Shown piece after piece: positions 1 through 10,419 of a DNA stretch of 64,000 nucleotides. The stretch is taken from assembly GCF_905171765.1 (NCBI RefSeq), contig NC_053390.1, forward strand, positions 581,772,471 through 581,836,470. The letters are read 5' to 3'. Below the pieces are notes generated by a model, which saw only the letters and a list, made by a program, of their open reading frames with translations, had not been told where the DNA came from and made no database searches. The stretch's first letter is position 1, and each line of letters starts with the position of its first letter. A program made the position numbers and the translations under genes. The DNA comes from Bufo bufo (Eukaryota; Chordata; Amphibia; Anura; Bufonidae).

Positions 1-7
1 TAGGCCA

Positions 8-622
8 GTGGTCCGTCAACCCATGTCCGGCTCCTTGTTTAGGCAGTTGTCCTTGGCTCTGGATGGTAATCCTTTTGGGCCTTTGGTTAGCACGGTCATT
101 AAAGCCGCCCTATACCTGGGGTTTTACGGGTTCCTCCGGCCAGGGGAATTCACCACTGCCGTCCGGAACAGCCATCATCTTCAGAAGCAGCACTTGACCT
201 GGCATCACGACCATTTTATACTAAGCATCCTGTCTACCAAGACCGCTCAAACAGGACCTCCAACGCTGGTGAGGTTTTACCCCTCGCACAACGACTGGTG
301 CCCGGTCAATGCGCTGCAGCAGTTGTCTGCAGGGTTGCAGGCGGCTGCCCCAGATAGTCCTCTACTTCCCTTTAAGGGGGGTCCCTTGTCCACGTCTCAG
401 TTCATGTCACATGTCCGCTCCTTGGTTGCAGGGTTGGGTCAGGATCCCAAGGCCATCTCGGGCCACTCTTTTCGCATTGGGGCGGCCTCAGCCGCTTCTA
501 GGCACAAGATACCACCACATGTCATCAGGAGTATGGGGCGGTGGAGATCGTCCTGTTTCTCCAGATATGTACCAAACCCTCAATCCGAGATTCGCGATGC
601 ATTCTGTTCACTTGCACTGTAA
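8..622 (+). CDS. tyrosine recombinase, C-terminal catalytic part, of a YR retroelement
   Basis: This frame encodes the catalytic domain of a tyrosine recombinase (phage-integrase fold), the enzyme by which DIRS/Ngaro retroelements integrate circular DNA. Visible residues fit the family: Arg44 in GFLRPGEFT, His153 and Arg156 in GHSFRIG, Trp179 in MGRW and the nucleophile Tyr187 in SRYV. The protein is partial because the frame is open to the window start and the listed Met is only the first in frame. It ends in a normal stop 47 bp before the downstream direct repeat. All catalytic boxes of this part are intact and no frameshift is seen, so the element could be fairly young. A Crypton-type DNA transposon would be the alternative, but the direct repeats favour a retroelement. 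Confidence 0.8.
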   Translation: MVRQPMSGSLFRQLSLALDGNPFGPLVSTVIKAALYLGFYGFLRPGEFTTAVRNSHHLQKQHLTWHHDHFILSILSTKTAQTGPPTLVRFYPSHNDWCPVNALQQLSAGLQAAAPDSPLLPFKGGPLSTSQFMSHVRSLVAGLGQDPKAISGHSFRIGAASAASRHKIPPHVIRSMGRWRSSCFSRYVPNPQSEIRDAFCSLAL

Positions 623-668
623 TGCTACAATAAAGTGTTTAACCGTATGTTTATGTCTCCATTTTTGG

Positions 669-764
669 CCCCTTTTAGGCCTACCCTCGCTCCGGGCTCC
701 TGGCATTAACCAGCCTTCGGTAAGCTCCGGGTAGTACGTTCGAGGGCCGTCGCCCTGACCACAA
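669..764 (+). repeat. direct repeat, first copy (split direct repeat of the YR element)
   Basis: This 96-bp stretch recurs at 918-1013 with constant offset 249 and almost no differences. The 153 bp between copies carries a TATA-like CTTATAAGC near 830, which could serve as the element promoter after circularisation. That role is inferred from related elements. Confidence 0.8.
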
Positions 765-917
765 GTGGTTAAGGCTGCCGGGCAGCCTGTATTTGTGGGA
801 GGGGCCGAGGCCACGCCCCCTCTGCCCTTATAAGCTCGGCGGGAGTTACAGACGGGACGTGCAGCCAGTTACCCCTCCCTCCCGTCCCTTTTTCTCTTCA
901 GTTCTATTGGGGTAGGC

Positions 918-1013
918 CCCCTTTTAGGCCTACCCTCGCTCCGGGCTCCTGGCATTAACCAGCCTTCGGTAAGCTCCGGGTAGTACGTTCGAGGGCCGTC
1001 GCCCTGACCACAA
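918..1013 (+). repeat. direct repeat, second copy (right end of the YR element)
   Basis: Second copy of the 669-764 repeat. Sequence identity stops abruptly after CCACAA at 1013, where a LINE/SINE-like tail begins. Confidence 0.8.
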
Positions 1014-1090
1014 TGTATATATACCCCTTTTCATATGTACAGCGCTATGGAATGAATGGTGCTTTAATAATAAATAATAATAATAATCCC
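1014..1090 (+). repeat. LINE/SINE-like 3' tail with TAA microsatellite
   Basis: The segment holds CAGCGCTATGGAATGAATGG followed by GCTTTAATAA and a (TAA)n run. This resembles 3' tails of vertebrate CR1/L2-mobilised SINEs. No body of such an element is visible, because the YR element lies immediately upstream. Confidence 0.4.
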
Positions 1091-1299
1091 ATAAAAAATT
1101 AGACCCTACCTACAGATGCGTTCACTCTTACCTGATCTTCAAATTGGAAGTGGTGTCAATTTTGTCCTGACAGCGAAACAACATAATATTGCGAGACTGT
1201 AACTAAACTCTAATTGACTGTTACACACATCACAACCACTGGGTGATGAATGTTCCACATTTAGCTTATTGCTCAAACTGTTTTTCCTTCTGTTTAGAG

Positions 1300-1436
1300 C
1301 AGTGTTTCCCAACCAGTGTGCCTCCAGCTGTTGCAAAACTACAACTCCCAGCATGCCCGGACAGCCTTTGGCTGTGCGAGCATGCTGGGAGTTGTAGTTT
1401 TGCAACAGCTGGAGGCACACTGGTTGGGAAACACTG
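1300..1436. mobile_element. palindromic hAT MITE with 8-bp TSD
   Basis: The 137-bp element is almost entirely an inverted repeat, starting CAGTGTTTCCCAACCAGTG and ending with its complement, with a loop near 1367. CAGTG ends and an 8-bp target duplication are hAT features. GTTTAGAG occurs directly on both sides (1292-1299 and 1437-1444). No coding capacity. The perfect TSD suggests a recent insertion. Confidence 0.9.
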
Positions 1437-1579
1437 GTTTAGAGAACAGAGAAGCTGGCATCAGATATGAGATATTTATCGGCAGACCCAGCTAAATTTT
1501 ATGAGATCTATTGAGAATATTAAGTGTGCGAAAATCAAACACATGAGAATAAAGGAACACTAAATCCAGAATGCAAATA

Positions 1580-2158
1580 TCATGTGTGATACGGTCTGCT
1601 GAGCGGTGTATTAAATCCTATTATGTGTGATACTGTCTGCTGAGCTGCATATCTAATCCTATTATGTGCGATACTGCCTGCAGAGCTGTGTAGCTAATCC
1701 TATCATGTGTGATACTGTCTGCTGAGCTGGGTATCTAATCCTATCATGTGTGATACTGTCTGCTAAGCTGTGTATCTAATCCTATCATATGTGATGCTCC
1801 GTGCTGATCCGTGCATACAATTCTATCATGTGTGATACTGCCTGCTGAGCTGTGTATCTAATCCTATCCTGTGTGATACTATCTCCTGAGCTTTGTAGAT
1901 AATCCTATCAAGTGTGATACTGTCTCCTGAGCCTTGTATCTAATCCTATCCTGTGTGATACGGTTTGCTGAGCTGTGTATCTAATTTTATTATGTGTTAT
2001 ACTGTCTGCTGAGTTATGTATCTAATCCTATCATTAGTAATACTGCCTGCTGAGCTGGGTATCTAATCCTATCATGTGTGATACTGTCTGCAGAGCAGGG
2101 TATTTAATATTATCATGTGTGATACAGTCTGCTGAGCTTTGTATCTAATCCTATCATG
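1580..2158 (+). repeat. 41-bp satellite array, forward orientation, block 1
   Basis: About 14 diverged units of 41 bp, each with the words TGTGTGATACTGTCTGCTGAG and GTATCTAATCCTATC. Units differ by several substitutions. The array is cut at 2158 by a foldback element and resumes at 4499. Confidence 0.9.
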
Positions 2159-2296
2159 AAGATAAGAAATTCCACGGCACATCCAAGGCGTAAAAAACAA
2201 GTATATACTTTTATTCACCAGACAGAGACGTTTTGGTTCACTTACTGGGACCTTTCTCAAGCAGTGACAAGGTGAAAAGGTGCCATGTGCTTATTT

Positions 2297-2658
2297 AGGC
2301 TACTTTCACACTAGCGGCACGGACCTCCGGCAGGCTGTTCCGTTGGGTGAACAGCCTGTCGGATCCGTCCTGCTGCTAGTGACCGTGTGCCCCCAGACTG
2401 CCGCTCCATCCCCATTGACAGCGCAAGGCGAGAGGTTGCCGGAATAAATGTTGGACATGTCATAGTTTTATTCCGGCAGCCTCTCGCCGTGCGCTGCCGT
2501 GCCTCTGCTGGAACTCCGCCCCCGCCCCCATTATTGTCAATGGGGATGGAGCGGCAGTCCGGGGACAAATGGTCACTAGCGGCTGGACGGATGCGACAGG
2601 CTGTTCACCCGACGAAACAGCCTGCCGGAGGTCCGTGCCGCTAGTGTGAAAGTAGCCT
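2297..2658. mobile_element. MITE, AGGCTACTTTCACACTAGCG family
   Basis: Terminal inverted repeats start AGGCTACTTTCACACTAGCG. The two halves are largely complementary, so the element is nearly a full palindrome of 362 bp. Related copies lie at about 8283-8798, 10881-11162 and 11587-11813. No convincing TSD was identified. Open frames on both strands are only mirror images of each other. Confidence 0.85.
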
Positions 2659-2797
2659 TATAAGGGTTAACATCATTATCAATCAAATAGTATAATTAAC
2701 CATATCGAATACATATTGTTCGAAATATCCCATCCTTACATCAAATCACAGTGTAAAGTGCTAGTGAATAGTAAAGTGCTAGCTATACACTCACCTA

Positions 2798-4001
2798 AAG
2801 AATTATTAGGAACACCATACTAATACGGTGTTGGACCCCCTTTTGCCTTCAGAACTGCCTTAATTCTACGTGGCATTGATTCCACAAGGTGCTGATAGCA
2901 TTCTTTAGAAATGTTGGCCCATATTGATAGGATAGCATCTTGCAGTTGATGGAGATTCGAGGGATGCACATCCAGGGCACGAAGCTCCCGTTCCACCACA
3001 TCCCAAAGATGCTCTATTGGGTTGAGATCTGGTGACTGTGGGGGCCATTTTAGTATAGTGAACTCATTGTCATGTTCAAGAAACCAATTTAAAATGATTC
3101 AAGCTTTGTGACATGGTGCATTATCCTGCTGGAAGTAGCCATCAGAGGATGGGTACATGGTGGTCATGAAGGGATGGACATGGTCAGAAACCATGCTCAG
3201 GTAGCCCGTGGCATTTAAACGATGCCCAATTGGCACTAAGGGGCCTAAAGTGTGCCCAGAAAACATCCCCCACACCATTACACCACCACCACCAGCCTGC
3301 ACAGTGGTAACAAGGCATGATGGATACATGTTCTCATTCTGTTTACGCCAAATTCGGACTCTACCATTTGAATGTCTCAACAGAAATCGAGGCTCATCAG
3401 ACCAGGCAACATTTTTCCAGTCTTCAACAGTCCAATTTTGGTGAGCTCGTGCAAATTGTAGCCTCTTTTTCCTATTTGTAGTGGAGATGAGTGGTACCCG
3501 GTGGGGTCTTCTGCTGTTGTAGCCAATCCGCCTCAAGGTTGTGCGTGTTGTGGCTTCACAAATGCTTTGCTGCATACCTCGGTTGTAACGAGTGGTTATT
3601 TCAGTCAACGTTGCTCTTCTATCAGCTTGAATCAGTCGGCCCATTCTCCTCTGACCTCTAGCATCCACAAGGCATTTTCACCCACAGGACTGCCGCATAC
3701 TGGATGTTTTTCCCTTTTCACACCATTCTTTGTAGAAATGGTTGTGCGTGAAAATCCCAGTAACTGAGCAGATTGTGAAATACTCAGACCGGCCCGTCTG
3801 GCACCAACAACCATGCCACGCTCAAAATTGCTTAAATCACCTTTCTTTCCCATTCTGACATTCAGTTTGGAGTTCAGGAGATTGTCTTGACCAGGACCAC
3901 CCCCCTAAATGCATTGAAGCAACTGCCATGTGATTGGTTGGCTAGATAATTGCATTAATGAGAAATAGAACAGGTGTTCCTAATAATTCTTTAGGTGAGT
4001 G
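2798..4001 (-). mobile_element. Tc1/mariner transposon, about 1.2 kb, defective
   Basis: The ends are inverted repeats: CACTCACCTAAAGAATTATT on the left and its complement on the right, flanked by TA (2796-2797 and 4002-4003), the Tc1 target duplication. The interior encodes a minus-strand transposase with one nonsense codon and one frameshift, so this copy is dead. It lies inside the foldback element at 2159-4498. Confidence 0.9.
2820..3853 (-). pseudogene. Tc1-family transposase, broken
   Basis: Tc1 transposases cut and paste the element at TA sites using a DDE active site. The N-terminal helix-turn-helix starts at 3853 (MGKKGDLSNFERGM). The frame shifts near 3650, and the next frame runs 3668-3099 with RGQRRMGRLIQADRRATL, the first acidic box AWSDEPRF, the GGGGVMVWG motif and the second box QQDNAPCHKA. 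A TGA stop at 3096-3098 cuts it there, but the same frame continues with [15 protein letters not shown], the third catalytic box, and ends in a stop at 2820. Total coding length is about 340 codons, normal for the family. One frameshift and one nonsense mutation make it inactive. Confidence 0.9.
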
Positions 4002-4498
4002 TATATTACTGAGGTAATGTTTTTAAACATTGACAAATATGTTTTTAATTACATTGATGACATCACTTATGAATTATGTCTTATAATATTATGCACTTTT
4101 ATGTGAACATTATTTTAAGCTATATATAGCTAGCACTTTACTATGCACTAGCACTTTACACTGTGATTTGATATAAGGATGAGATATTTTGGACAATATG
4201 TATTAGATATGTTTTATTATACTATTTGATTGATAATGATGTTAATCTGTATAAATAAGCACATGGCACCGTTGCACCTTGTCACTGCTTGAGAAAGGTC
4301 CCAGCAAGTGGACCGAAATGTCGCTGTCTGGTGAATAAAAGTATCTACTTGTTTTTTACGACTTGGATGTGGCGTGGAATTTCTTATCTATTTGATATAT
4401 TGGGGGTGGATCGTCCCTACAGCCGCTGGCACTCTGCATCTACAAGTTAAATTGCTGTGCTGCCCAGCTTTTGTACCTTTATCCTATCCTATTTCATT

Positions 4499-4988
4499 CT
4501 ATCATGTGTGATACTGTCTGCTGAGCCGTGTATCTAATCCTATCCTGTGTGATACTGTCTGCTGAGCCCTGTATCTAATCCTATCCTGTGTGATAGTGTC
4601 TGCTGAGTTGTGTATTTAATCCCTTTCTGTGTGATAGTGTCTGCTGAGTTGTGTATCTAATCCTATCCTGTGTGATACTGTCTACTGATCTGGGTATATA
4701 ATCCTATCATGTGTGATACTGTCTGCTGAGCTTTGTATATAATCCTGTGTGATACTGTCTGCTGAGCTATGAATCTAATTCTGTCATGTGTGATACTGTC
4801 TGCTAAGTTTTGTATCTAATCATATCATGTGTGATACTGTCTGCTGAGCTGGGTATCTAATTCTATCTTGTTTGATAGTATTTTCTGAGCCATGTATCTA
4901 ATCCTATCCTGTGTGATAGTTTCTGCTGAGTGGTGTATCTAATCCTATCCTATGTGATAGTGTCTGCTGAGCTGTGTATCTAATCCTA
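4499..4988 (+). repeat. 41-bp satellite array, forward orientation, block 2
   Basis: Continuation of the 1580-2158 array with about 12 more units in the same orientation. It is cut at about 4989 by another MITE. Confidence 0.9.
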
Positions 4989-5310
4989 AGGCCACTTGCA
5001 CATAAACGCATTTTCATTCCGTGTCCATTCAGTTTTTTTGCGGACTGTATACGGAACCATTCATTTCAATGGGTTGGCAAAAAAAATGGAAGGTACTCCG
5101 TGAGCATTCCGTTTTCCGTTCCGCAAAAAAATATTACAGACATGGATAGTACTGTTCTATTAGGGGCCAGCTGTTCCGTTCCGCAAAATACGGAATGCAC
5201 ACGGATGTCATCTGTATTTTTTGTGGATCCGTTTTTTGCGGACCCATTGAAATTAATGGTTCCGTATATGGTCCGCAAAAAAACCAAATGAAAATACATT
5301 CATGATAGGA
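4989..5310. mobile_element. MITE remnant with inverted CCGCAAAAAA blocks
   Basis: Left and right parts are partly complementary, sharing TTTTTTTGCGGAC, CATTTCAATGGGT and CGGAAC blocks. The left end GGCCACTTGCACATAAACGC has no full mirror on the right, so one end is truncated. It belongs to the group typified by 10420-10878. Confidence 0.55.
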
Positions 5311-5740
5311 AAGTTGTAAGTAGCTGTAATGCTGAATGCTGACATACCAGGGCTAAACACAGCCGATTTTCAGCCAAAGCCAGAAGTGGATGCGGAAGGA
5401 AGGAGAAGTACAAATCCTTCCTTTATATTTCTAATTCCTTTCCAATCCCTTTCTGACTTTAGCTGAAAATCCTGTAGGCAGGTCTTCTTTAAATCCTCAT
5501 CCAAAAAAATCCATGTGAATTTAGTCTTAGTGTATGCCCATGACCATATTTTTGGTCTGTATCCGATCCACATTTTTTGAGGACCCATTCATTTCAAAGC
5601 GGCAAAAAAGATGTGGACAACACCATGTGCTGCCTGCATCTGAATGTCTGTTCTGTAGCCCCGCCAAGAATATAAAACCTGTCCTATTCTTGTATGTTTT
5701 GCAGGGGGAATTCACTATTGCCAATACAGGGTGGGCAATA
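5311..5740. other. no gene; decayed repeat
   Basis: I see no coding signal. Around 5500-5700 there are faint matches to the MITE type at 4989-5310 (GAGGACCCATTCATTTCAAA, CCTGTCCTATTCTTG), so part is probably an old MITE copy. Confidence 0.4.
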
Positions 5741-5742
5741 TA

Positions 5743-7300
5743 CAGGGAGTGCAGAATTATTAGGCAAGTTGTATTTTTGAGGATTAATTTTATTATTGAA
5801 CAACAACCATGTTCTCAATGAACCCAAAAAACTCATTAATATCAAAGCTGAATATTTTTGGAAGTAGTTTTTAGTTTGTTTTTAGTTTTAGCTATTTTAG
5901 GGGGATATCTGTGTGTGCAGGTGACTATTACTGTGCAGAATTATTAGGCAACTTAACAAAAAACAAATATATACCCATTTCAATTATTTATTTTTACCAG
6001 TGAAACCAATATAACATCTCAACATTCACAAATATACATTTCTGACATTCAAAAACAAAACAAAAACAAATCAGTGACCAATATAGCCACCTTTCTTTGC
6101 AAGGACACTCAAAAGCCTGTCATCCATGGATTCTGTCAGTGTTTTGATCTGTTCACCATCAACATTGCGTGCAGCAGCAACCACAGCCTCCCAGACACTG
6201 TTCAGAGAGGTGTACTGTTTTCCCTCCTTGTAAATCTCACATTTGATGATGGACCACAGGTTCTCAATGGGGTTCAGATCAGGTGAACAAGGAGGCCATG
6301 TCATTAGATTTTCTTCTTTTATACCCTTTCTTGCCAGCCACGCTGTGGAGTACTTGGACGCGTGTGATGGAGCATTGTCCTGCATGAAAATCATGTTTTT
6401 CTTGAAGGATGCAAACTTCTTCCTGTACCACTGCTTGAAGAAGGTGTCTTCCAGAAACTGGCAGTAGGACTGGGAGTTGAGCTTGACTCCATCCTCAACC
6501 CGAAAAGGCCCCACAAGCTCATCTTTGATGATACCAGCCCAAACCAGTACTCCACCTCCACCTTGCTGGCGTCTGAGTCGGACTGGAGCTCTCTGCCCTT
6601 TACCAATCCAGCCACGGGCCCATCCATCTGGCCCATCAAGACTCACTCTCATTTCATCAGTCCATAAAACCTTAGAAAAATCAGTCTTGAGATATTTCTT
6701 GGCCCAGTCTTGACGTTTCAGCTTGTGTGTCTTGTTTAGTGGTGGTCGTCTTTCAGCCTTTCTTACCTTGGCCATGTCTCTGAGTATTGCACACCTTGTG
6801 CTTTTGGGCACTCCAGTGATGTTGCAGCTCTGAAATATGGCCAAACTGGTGGCAAGTGGCATCTTGGCAGCTGCACGCTTGACTTTTCTCAGTTCATGGG
6901 CAGTTATTTTGCGCCTTGGTTTTTCCACACGCTTCTTGCGAATGACTATTTTGAATGAAACGCTTGATTGTTCGATGATCACGCTTCAGAAGCTTTGCAA
7001 TTTTAAGAGTGCTGCATCCCTCTGTAAGATATCTCACTATTTTTGACTTTTCTGAGCCTGTCAAGTCCTTCTTTTGACCCATTTTGCCAAAGGAAAGGAA
7101 GTTGCCTAATAATTATGCACACCTAATCTAGGGTGTTGATGTCATTAGACCACACCCCTTCTCATTACAGAGATGCACATCACCTAATATGCTTAATTGG
7201 TACTAGGCTTTCGAGCCTATACAGCTTGGAGTAAGACAACATGCATAAAGAGGATAATGTGGTCAAAATACTCATTTGCCTAATAATCCTGCACGCAGTG
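5743..7300 (-). mobile_element. Tc1/mariner transposon with IR/DR ends
   Basis: The ends begin CAGGGAGTGCAGAATTATTA and finish with the imperfect complement, flanked by TA (5741-5742, 7301-7302). A second transposase-binding-like repeat, GTGCAGAATTATTAGGCAAC, sits inside the left end (5932-5953). Its mirror lies at about 7101-7120, giving the double-repeat IR/DR layout of Sleeping-Beauty-like Tc1 elements. The transposase is on the minus strand and has one frameshift. Confidence 0.9.
6071..7082 (-). pseudogene. Tc1-like transposase, one frameshift
   Basis: The N-terminal helix-turn-helix starts at 7082 (MGQKKDLTGSEKSKIVRYL). The reading frame changes near 6940 and then stays open to the stop at 6071, covering KPRRKITAHELRKVKRA and the catalytic domain. 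Three acidic boxes are intact: VLWTDEMRVSLDG, FMQDNAPSHAS and [18 protein letters not shown], consistent with DD34E spacing. Apart from the frameshift the protein is full length for the family at about 340 residues. A product from the 303-codon catalytic frame alone would lack most of the DNA-binding domain. Confidence 0.9.
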
Positions 7301-7463
7301 TATATTTATTGGCAATGCACGCAATATGAGGGAAGTCGAAGGGGGATTATATACTGGAAATACTGGTGGAAACGGAGGAGCATTAAACACTAGAACTATT
7401 AAATATATATACAGACACTTCAGGGGGCATTATATAACAGGGCACAGTACAGGGGAGTTATAA

Positions 7464-7900
7464 CTAGAGATGAGCGAATTTCATGTTATGAAATTCGTTC
7501 ACGCTTCGTTTGGTGGTAAAAGCAGAATTGCGTTCTGTATTCCGTTACCACGGACCATAACGCAATTCTATAACGGAATACATAACGCAATGCCTTTAGC
7601 GGCATTCCGTTATTCATTCCGTCATAATAGAAGTCTATGGCCTGCATAATGGATCTGTCCCGTTTCCGCTATGCAGGAGAGGACTCCCTGCATAACGGAA
7701 ATGGAACGGATCAGTTTTGCAGCCCATAGACTTCTATTATGACGGAATGAATAACGGAATGCCTCTAAAGGCATTGCGTTATGTATTCCGTTATAGAATT
7801 GCGTTATGGTCCGTGGTAACGGAATCCATAACGCAATTCTGCTTTTACCACCAAACGAAGTGTGAACGTATTTCAAAGTATGAAATTCGCTCATCTCTAG
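7464..7900. mobile_element. palindromic MITE, CTAGAGATGAGCGAA ends
   Basis: The 437-bp element is one long inverted repeat with the axis near 7682. Ends are CTAGAGATGAGCGAATTTC and its complement. The GATGAGCGAA end motif is shared with the hAT elements at 9065 and 47625, so I assign it tentatively to hAT. I could not find an 8-bp TSD. Confidence 0.8.
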
Positions 7901-8282
7901 TTGCAGAGGGCATTATAACTACATGGGGACCTGCAGCGGCGGCATTATAAATACTAAGGGCACTATGGTGATATTATTACTTGGGAATGTTGCGTTGCTC
8001 ATTAGTGAAGGAGACCGCTGCTATTACATGCAGGGATCTCCTTCATACTATGGGGAGAAGCGATCGCTAATGCCATCGCTCCTCCCCATATAGAATAGGT
8101 TGGGAAAGGGTTAAATCACTCATTAGCTGCACAGTCCCAAAGTTGTATTTTACACTTCTGAATGTAAAGTTCATTGTGCCTACAGTCATATTTTTACTTT
8201 ACAATAAAAATATAAAACCAGACACATGTGGTTATTTTGTTTAAAAAAATAATTTACTTACAATAACACCAGCAAAAACAAT
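7901..8282. other. no recognisable feature
   Basis: About 380 bp without coding signal, inverted repeat or tandem repeat that I can recognise. It includes a short A/T-rich stretch near 8200. Confidence 0.5.
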
Positions 8283-8798
8283 CTACTTTCACACTAGCGT
8301 TCGGGGCTCCGCTTGTGAGTTCAGTTTGAAGGCTCTCACAAGCGGCCCCGAACGGATCCGTCCAGCCCTAATGCATTCTGAATGGATGCGGATCCGCTCA
8401 GAATGCATCAGTTTGGCACCGTTTGTCCTCCGCTCCGCTCAGCAGGCGGACACCTGAACGCAGCTTGCAGCGTTCGGGTGTCCGCCTGGCCGTGCGGAGG
8501 CGAACGGATCCGTCCAGACTTACAATGTAAGTCAATGGGGACGGATCCGTTTGAAGTTGACACAATATGGTGCAATTTTCAAACGGATCCGTCCCCCATT
8601 GACTTTCAATGCAAAGTCAAAACGGATCCGTTTGCATTATCATGAACAAAAAAAAAAAAAAAAAAATTATATATTTTTTTTTCATGGTTATGCAAACGGA
8701 TCCGTTCTGAACGGATCTAAGCTTTTGCATTATAGGTGCGGATCCGTCTGTGCAGATACCAGACGGACCCGCTCTGAACGCAAGTGTGAAAGTAGCCT
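8283..8798. mobile_element. MITE, CTACTTTCACACTAGCG family
   Basis: Ends CTACTTTCACACTAGCGTT and AACGCAAGTGTGAAAGTAG are inverted repeats. The interior is rich in AACGGATCCGTC words in both orientations, typical of long palindromic MITEs. A poly-A run at 8648-8666 lies near the middle. No coding capacity. Confidence 0.8.
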
Positions 8799-9064
8799 AA
8801 GTACATTATGTATGACCACACAATATACATGTGCTTATGTAGTATGGCAGAAATGTTGTTTATTATTATTCATTACACACATCACATCCCCAGAAAACTC
8901 TCTTCTGTGAAAAAAGCGGATGGGGGATGGGGGGACTGAAATACAGCAGCACCTCCCCCACCTCTCTTATCTCAGCAGTGGCCGCTCCGAGTGTATGTAC
9001 ACAAAGCAGAGCTCCTTATCTCTCTATCTGTATCACACTCTATACAGAATAGCTTCATAGATAG

Positions 9065-10048
9065 TAGTGATGAGCAGCATAGGCAATATTCGAATTTGCT
9101 ATATTTCGCAAATTTTGGGCCGAATATTCGCCATAAATTCGCAAATTCTAGAATTCATGATCTACAGTCATTATTTACTTGATTGTGAAAATCAGCAATG
9201 TAATATACTCGCGATAAACATTCACCATTAGAATATTCGCGATTAACACTAAGGCCTCTTTCAGACGGGCGAGACTTGTGCGTTGCGTGAAAATCGCAGC
9301 ATGCTCCTCTTTGTGCGTTTTCCACGCAACGCAGACCCCATAGAAGTGAATGGGGCTGCGTTAAAATCGCAAGCATCCGCAAGCAAGTGCGTGAATGGTG
9401 ATGAATCATGTGATGAACCATGTGATGAGCGCAGTGACGTCTTCAAAGATCCTATTCCTACTGCACAGCAAAGATGAAGACAGAAGAGATGCCGGCTGCG
9501 CGAACAAGTGGATTAAGGTGAGTTAAATTATTTTTTATTTTTTTTAACCCCTCCAGCTCTATTGTACTATGCATTCTGTATTAAGAATGCTATTATTTTC
9601 CTTTTATAACCATGTTATAAGGGAAAATAATAAAATCTACACAACACCTAACCCAAAGCCGAACTTCTGTGAAGAAGTCCGGGTTCGGGTTTGGGTACCA
9701 AACATGCAGATTTTTCTCACGCGCGTGCAATACGCATTACAATGTTTTGCACTTGCGTGGAAAAATCACGCAATTTCCCGCAACGCACCCGCATCTTATC
9801 CGGGCAAAAAACATGACGCCTGTGTGAAAGAGGCCTAAGAGGTAGGCAACTTTCCTATTGGTTGCTAGGGATGTTGCTAAGTGCCGATATTAGCGATAAA
9901 TTTGCGATAAATTTGCGATTAGAATATTTGCAATTAACACTATTCGCGAATACGAATATATAGCCACTATATTCTAATTATTCGTGAATTCTCGAAGTGG
10001 CGATATTCGCATTAAAATTTGCGATTAGAATATTCGGCCTCAACACTA
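9065..10048. mobile_element. hAT-like MITE rich in GAATATTCGC, split by another MITE
   Basis: Ends TAGTGATGAGC and CAACACTA are inverted. The flanks ATAGATAG and ATAGACAG form an 8-bp TSD with one mismatch. Both halves carry words such as GATTAGAATATTCG and GCGATAAA in inverted order. A Harbinger-type MITE sits inside (9253-9835). Confidence 0.7.
9253..9835. mobile_element. PIF/Harbinger-like MITE with TAA TSD
   Basis: The element begins GGCCTCTTTCAGACGGGCG and ends TGTGTGAAAGAGGCC, an imperfect inverted repeat. It is flanked by TAA on both sides (9250-9252, 9836-9838), the 3-bp target type of Harbinger elements. Inner CGCAAC blocks are also inverted. It is nested in the hAT MITE at 9065-10048. 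Confidence 0.75.
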
Positions 10049-10082
10049 ATAGACAGAATCACACCTGCTAGGATTAGATACA

Positions 10083-10188
10083 CAGTAAAAGGGTTTGAAA
10101 CCGCGCTGCTTAGGACCCAGTCGAACGCTACACAGGTGTGTAGCGTTCGACTGGATCCTGAGCAGCGCGGTTTCAAACCCTTTTACTG
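10083..10188. repeat. 106-bp hairpin within satellite
   Basis: CAGTAAAAGGGTTTGAAACC at the left is matched by its complement ending at 10188. The arms also contain CGAACGCTACACA, with the axis near 10135 and few mismatches. It sits inside a 41-bp satellite unit, so it is an insertion. Length and shape suggest a tiny foldback MITE. Confidence 0.7.
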
Positions 10189-10294
10189 CATGACTTTCGA
10201 GTGTGAATTACCCACCACACCACATCGGAACCAGCAGCGCAAGTAATTGCCGTGTTCTGGGACACAGGACTGACATTTCTGTTTCTTCTTTATT

Positions 10295-10365
10295 GTATAC
10301 AGGATTAGATACACAGCTGAGCAGACTGTATCACACATGATAGTATTAGATACACAGCTCAGCAC
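10295..10365 (-). repeat. 41-bp satellite, reverse orientation, short block
   Basis: Units read GGATTAGATACACAGCTCAG and AGTATCACACATGATAG, the reverse complement of the 1580-4988 satellite. A further reversed fragment lies at about 10049-10082. Confidence 0.8.
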
Positions 10366-10419
10366 ACTCCTCTCCTGAAATGTCTGTGCTGCTGGGAACC
10401 TGCTCCTTCCACTATGTAA

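Larger units (their letters stand above)
1..1013 (+). mobile_element. 3' part of a tyrosine-recombinase retroelement (Ngaro/DIRS-like)
   Basis: The element enters from the left edge of the window. It contains the C-terminal tyrosine recombinase frame (8-622), a short 3' untranslated stretch and then a 96-bp direct repeat (669-764 and 918-1013). Repeats after the recombinase gene are the hallmark of split direct repeats in Ngaro-type elements. The last repeat copy ends just before a different sequence, so 1013 is the likely right end. RT and RNase H would lie left of the window, so the family call rests on recombinase and repeats. Confidence 0.75.
2159..4498. mobile_element. foldback element with hammerhead-like arms (PLE-type), hit by a MITE and a Tc1
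   Basis: The arms are inverted copies: 2159-2296 plus 2659-2795 on the left, and about 4125-4390 on the right. Both hold a GAATAAAAGTATxTACTTG-like stretch next to a CGAAATGTCGC-like box. CTATCATG flanks both ends (2151-2158, 4499-4506), consistent with a TSD of at least 8 bp, though the target is itself repetitive. Inverted LTR-like arms and a variable TSD fit Penelope-like elements. No reverse transcriptase remains. The left arm is interrupted by a MITE (2297-2658) and the middle by Tc1 (2798-4001). Confidence 0.55.

Noticed and set aside
2311..2644. Two similar 85-codon ORFs on opposite strands
   Set aside because: They are the two arms of one palindromic MITE and therefore mirror images.
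4274..4330. Functional hammerhead in the older foldback
   Set aside because: The 5' core reads CTTGAGAAAGG and does not fit CTGANGA; catalytic activity is not supported by sequence alone.
10083..10188. tRNA gene
   Set aside because: GGTTTGAAACC recalls a T-arm, but the whole region is one long hairpin without a cloverleaf or anticodon arm.
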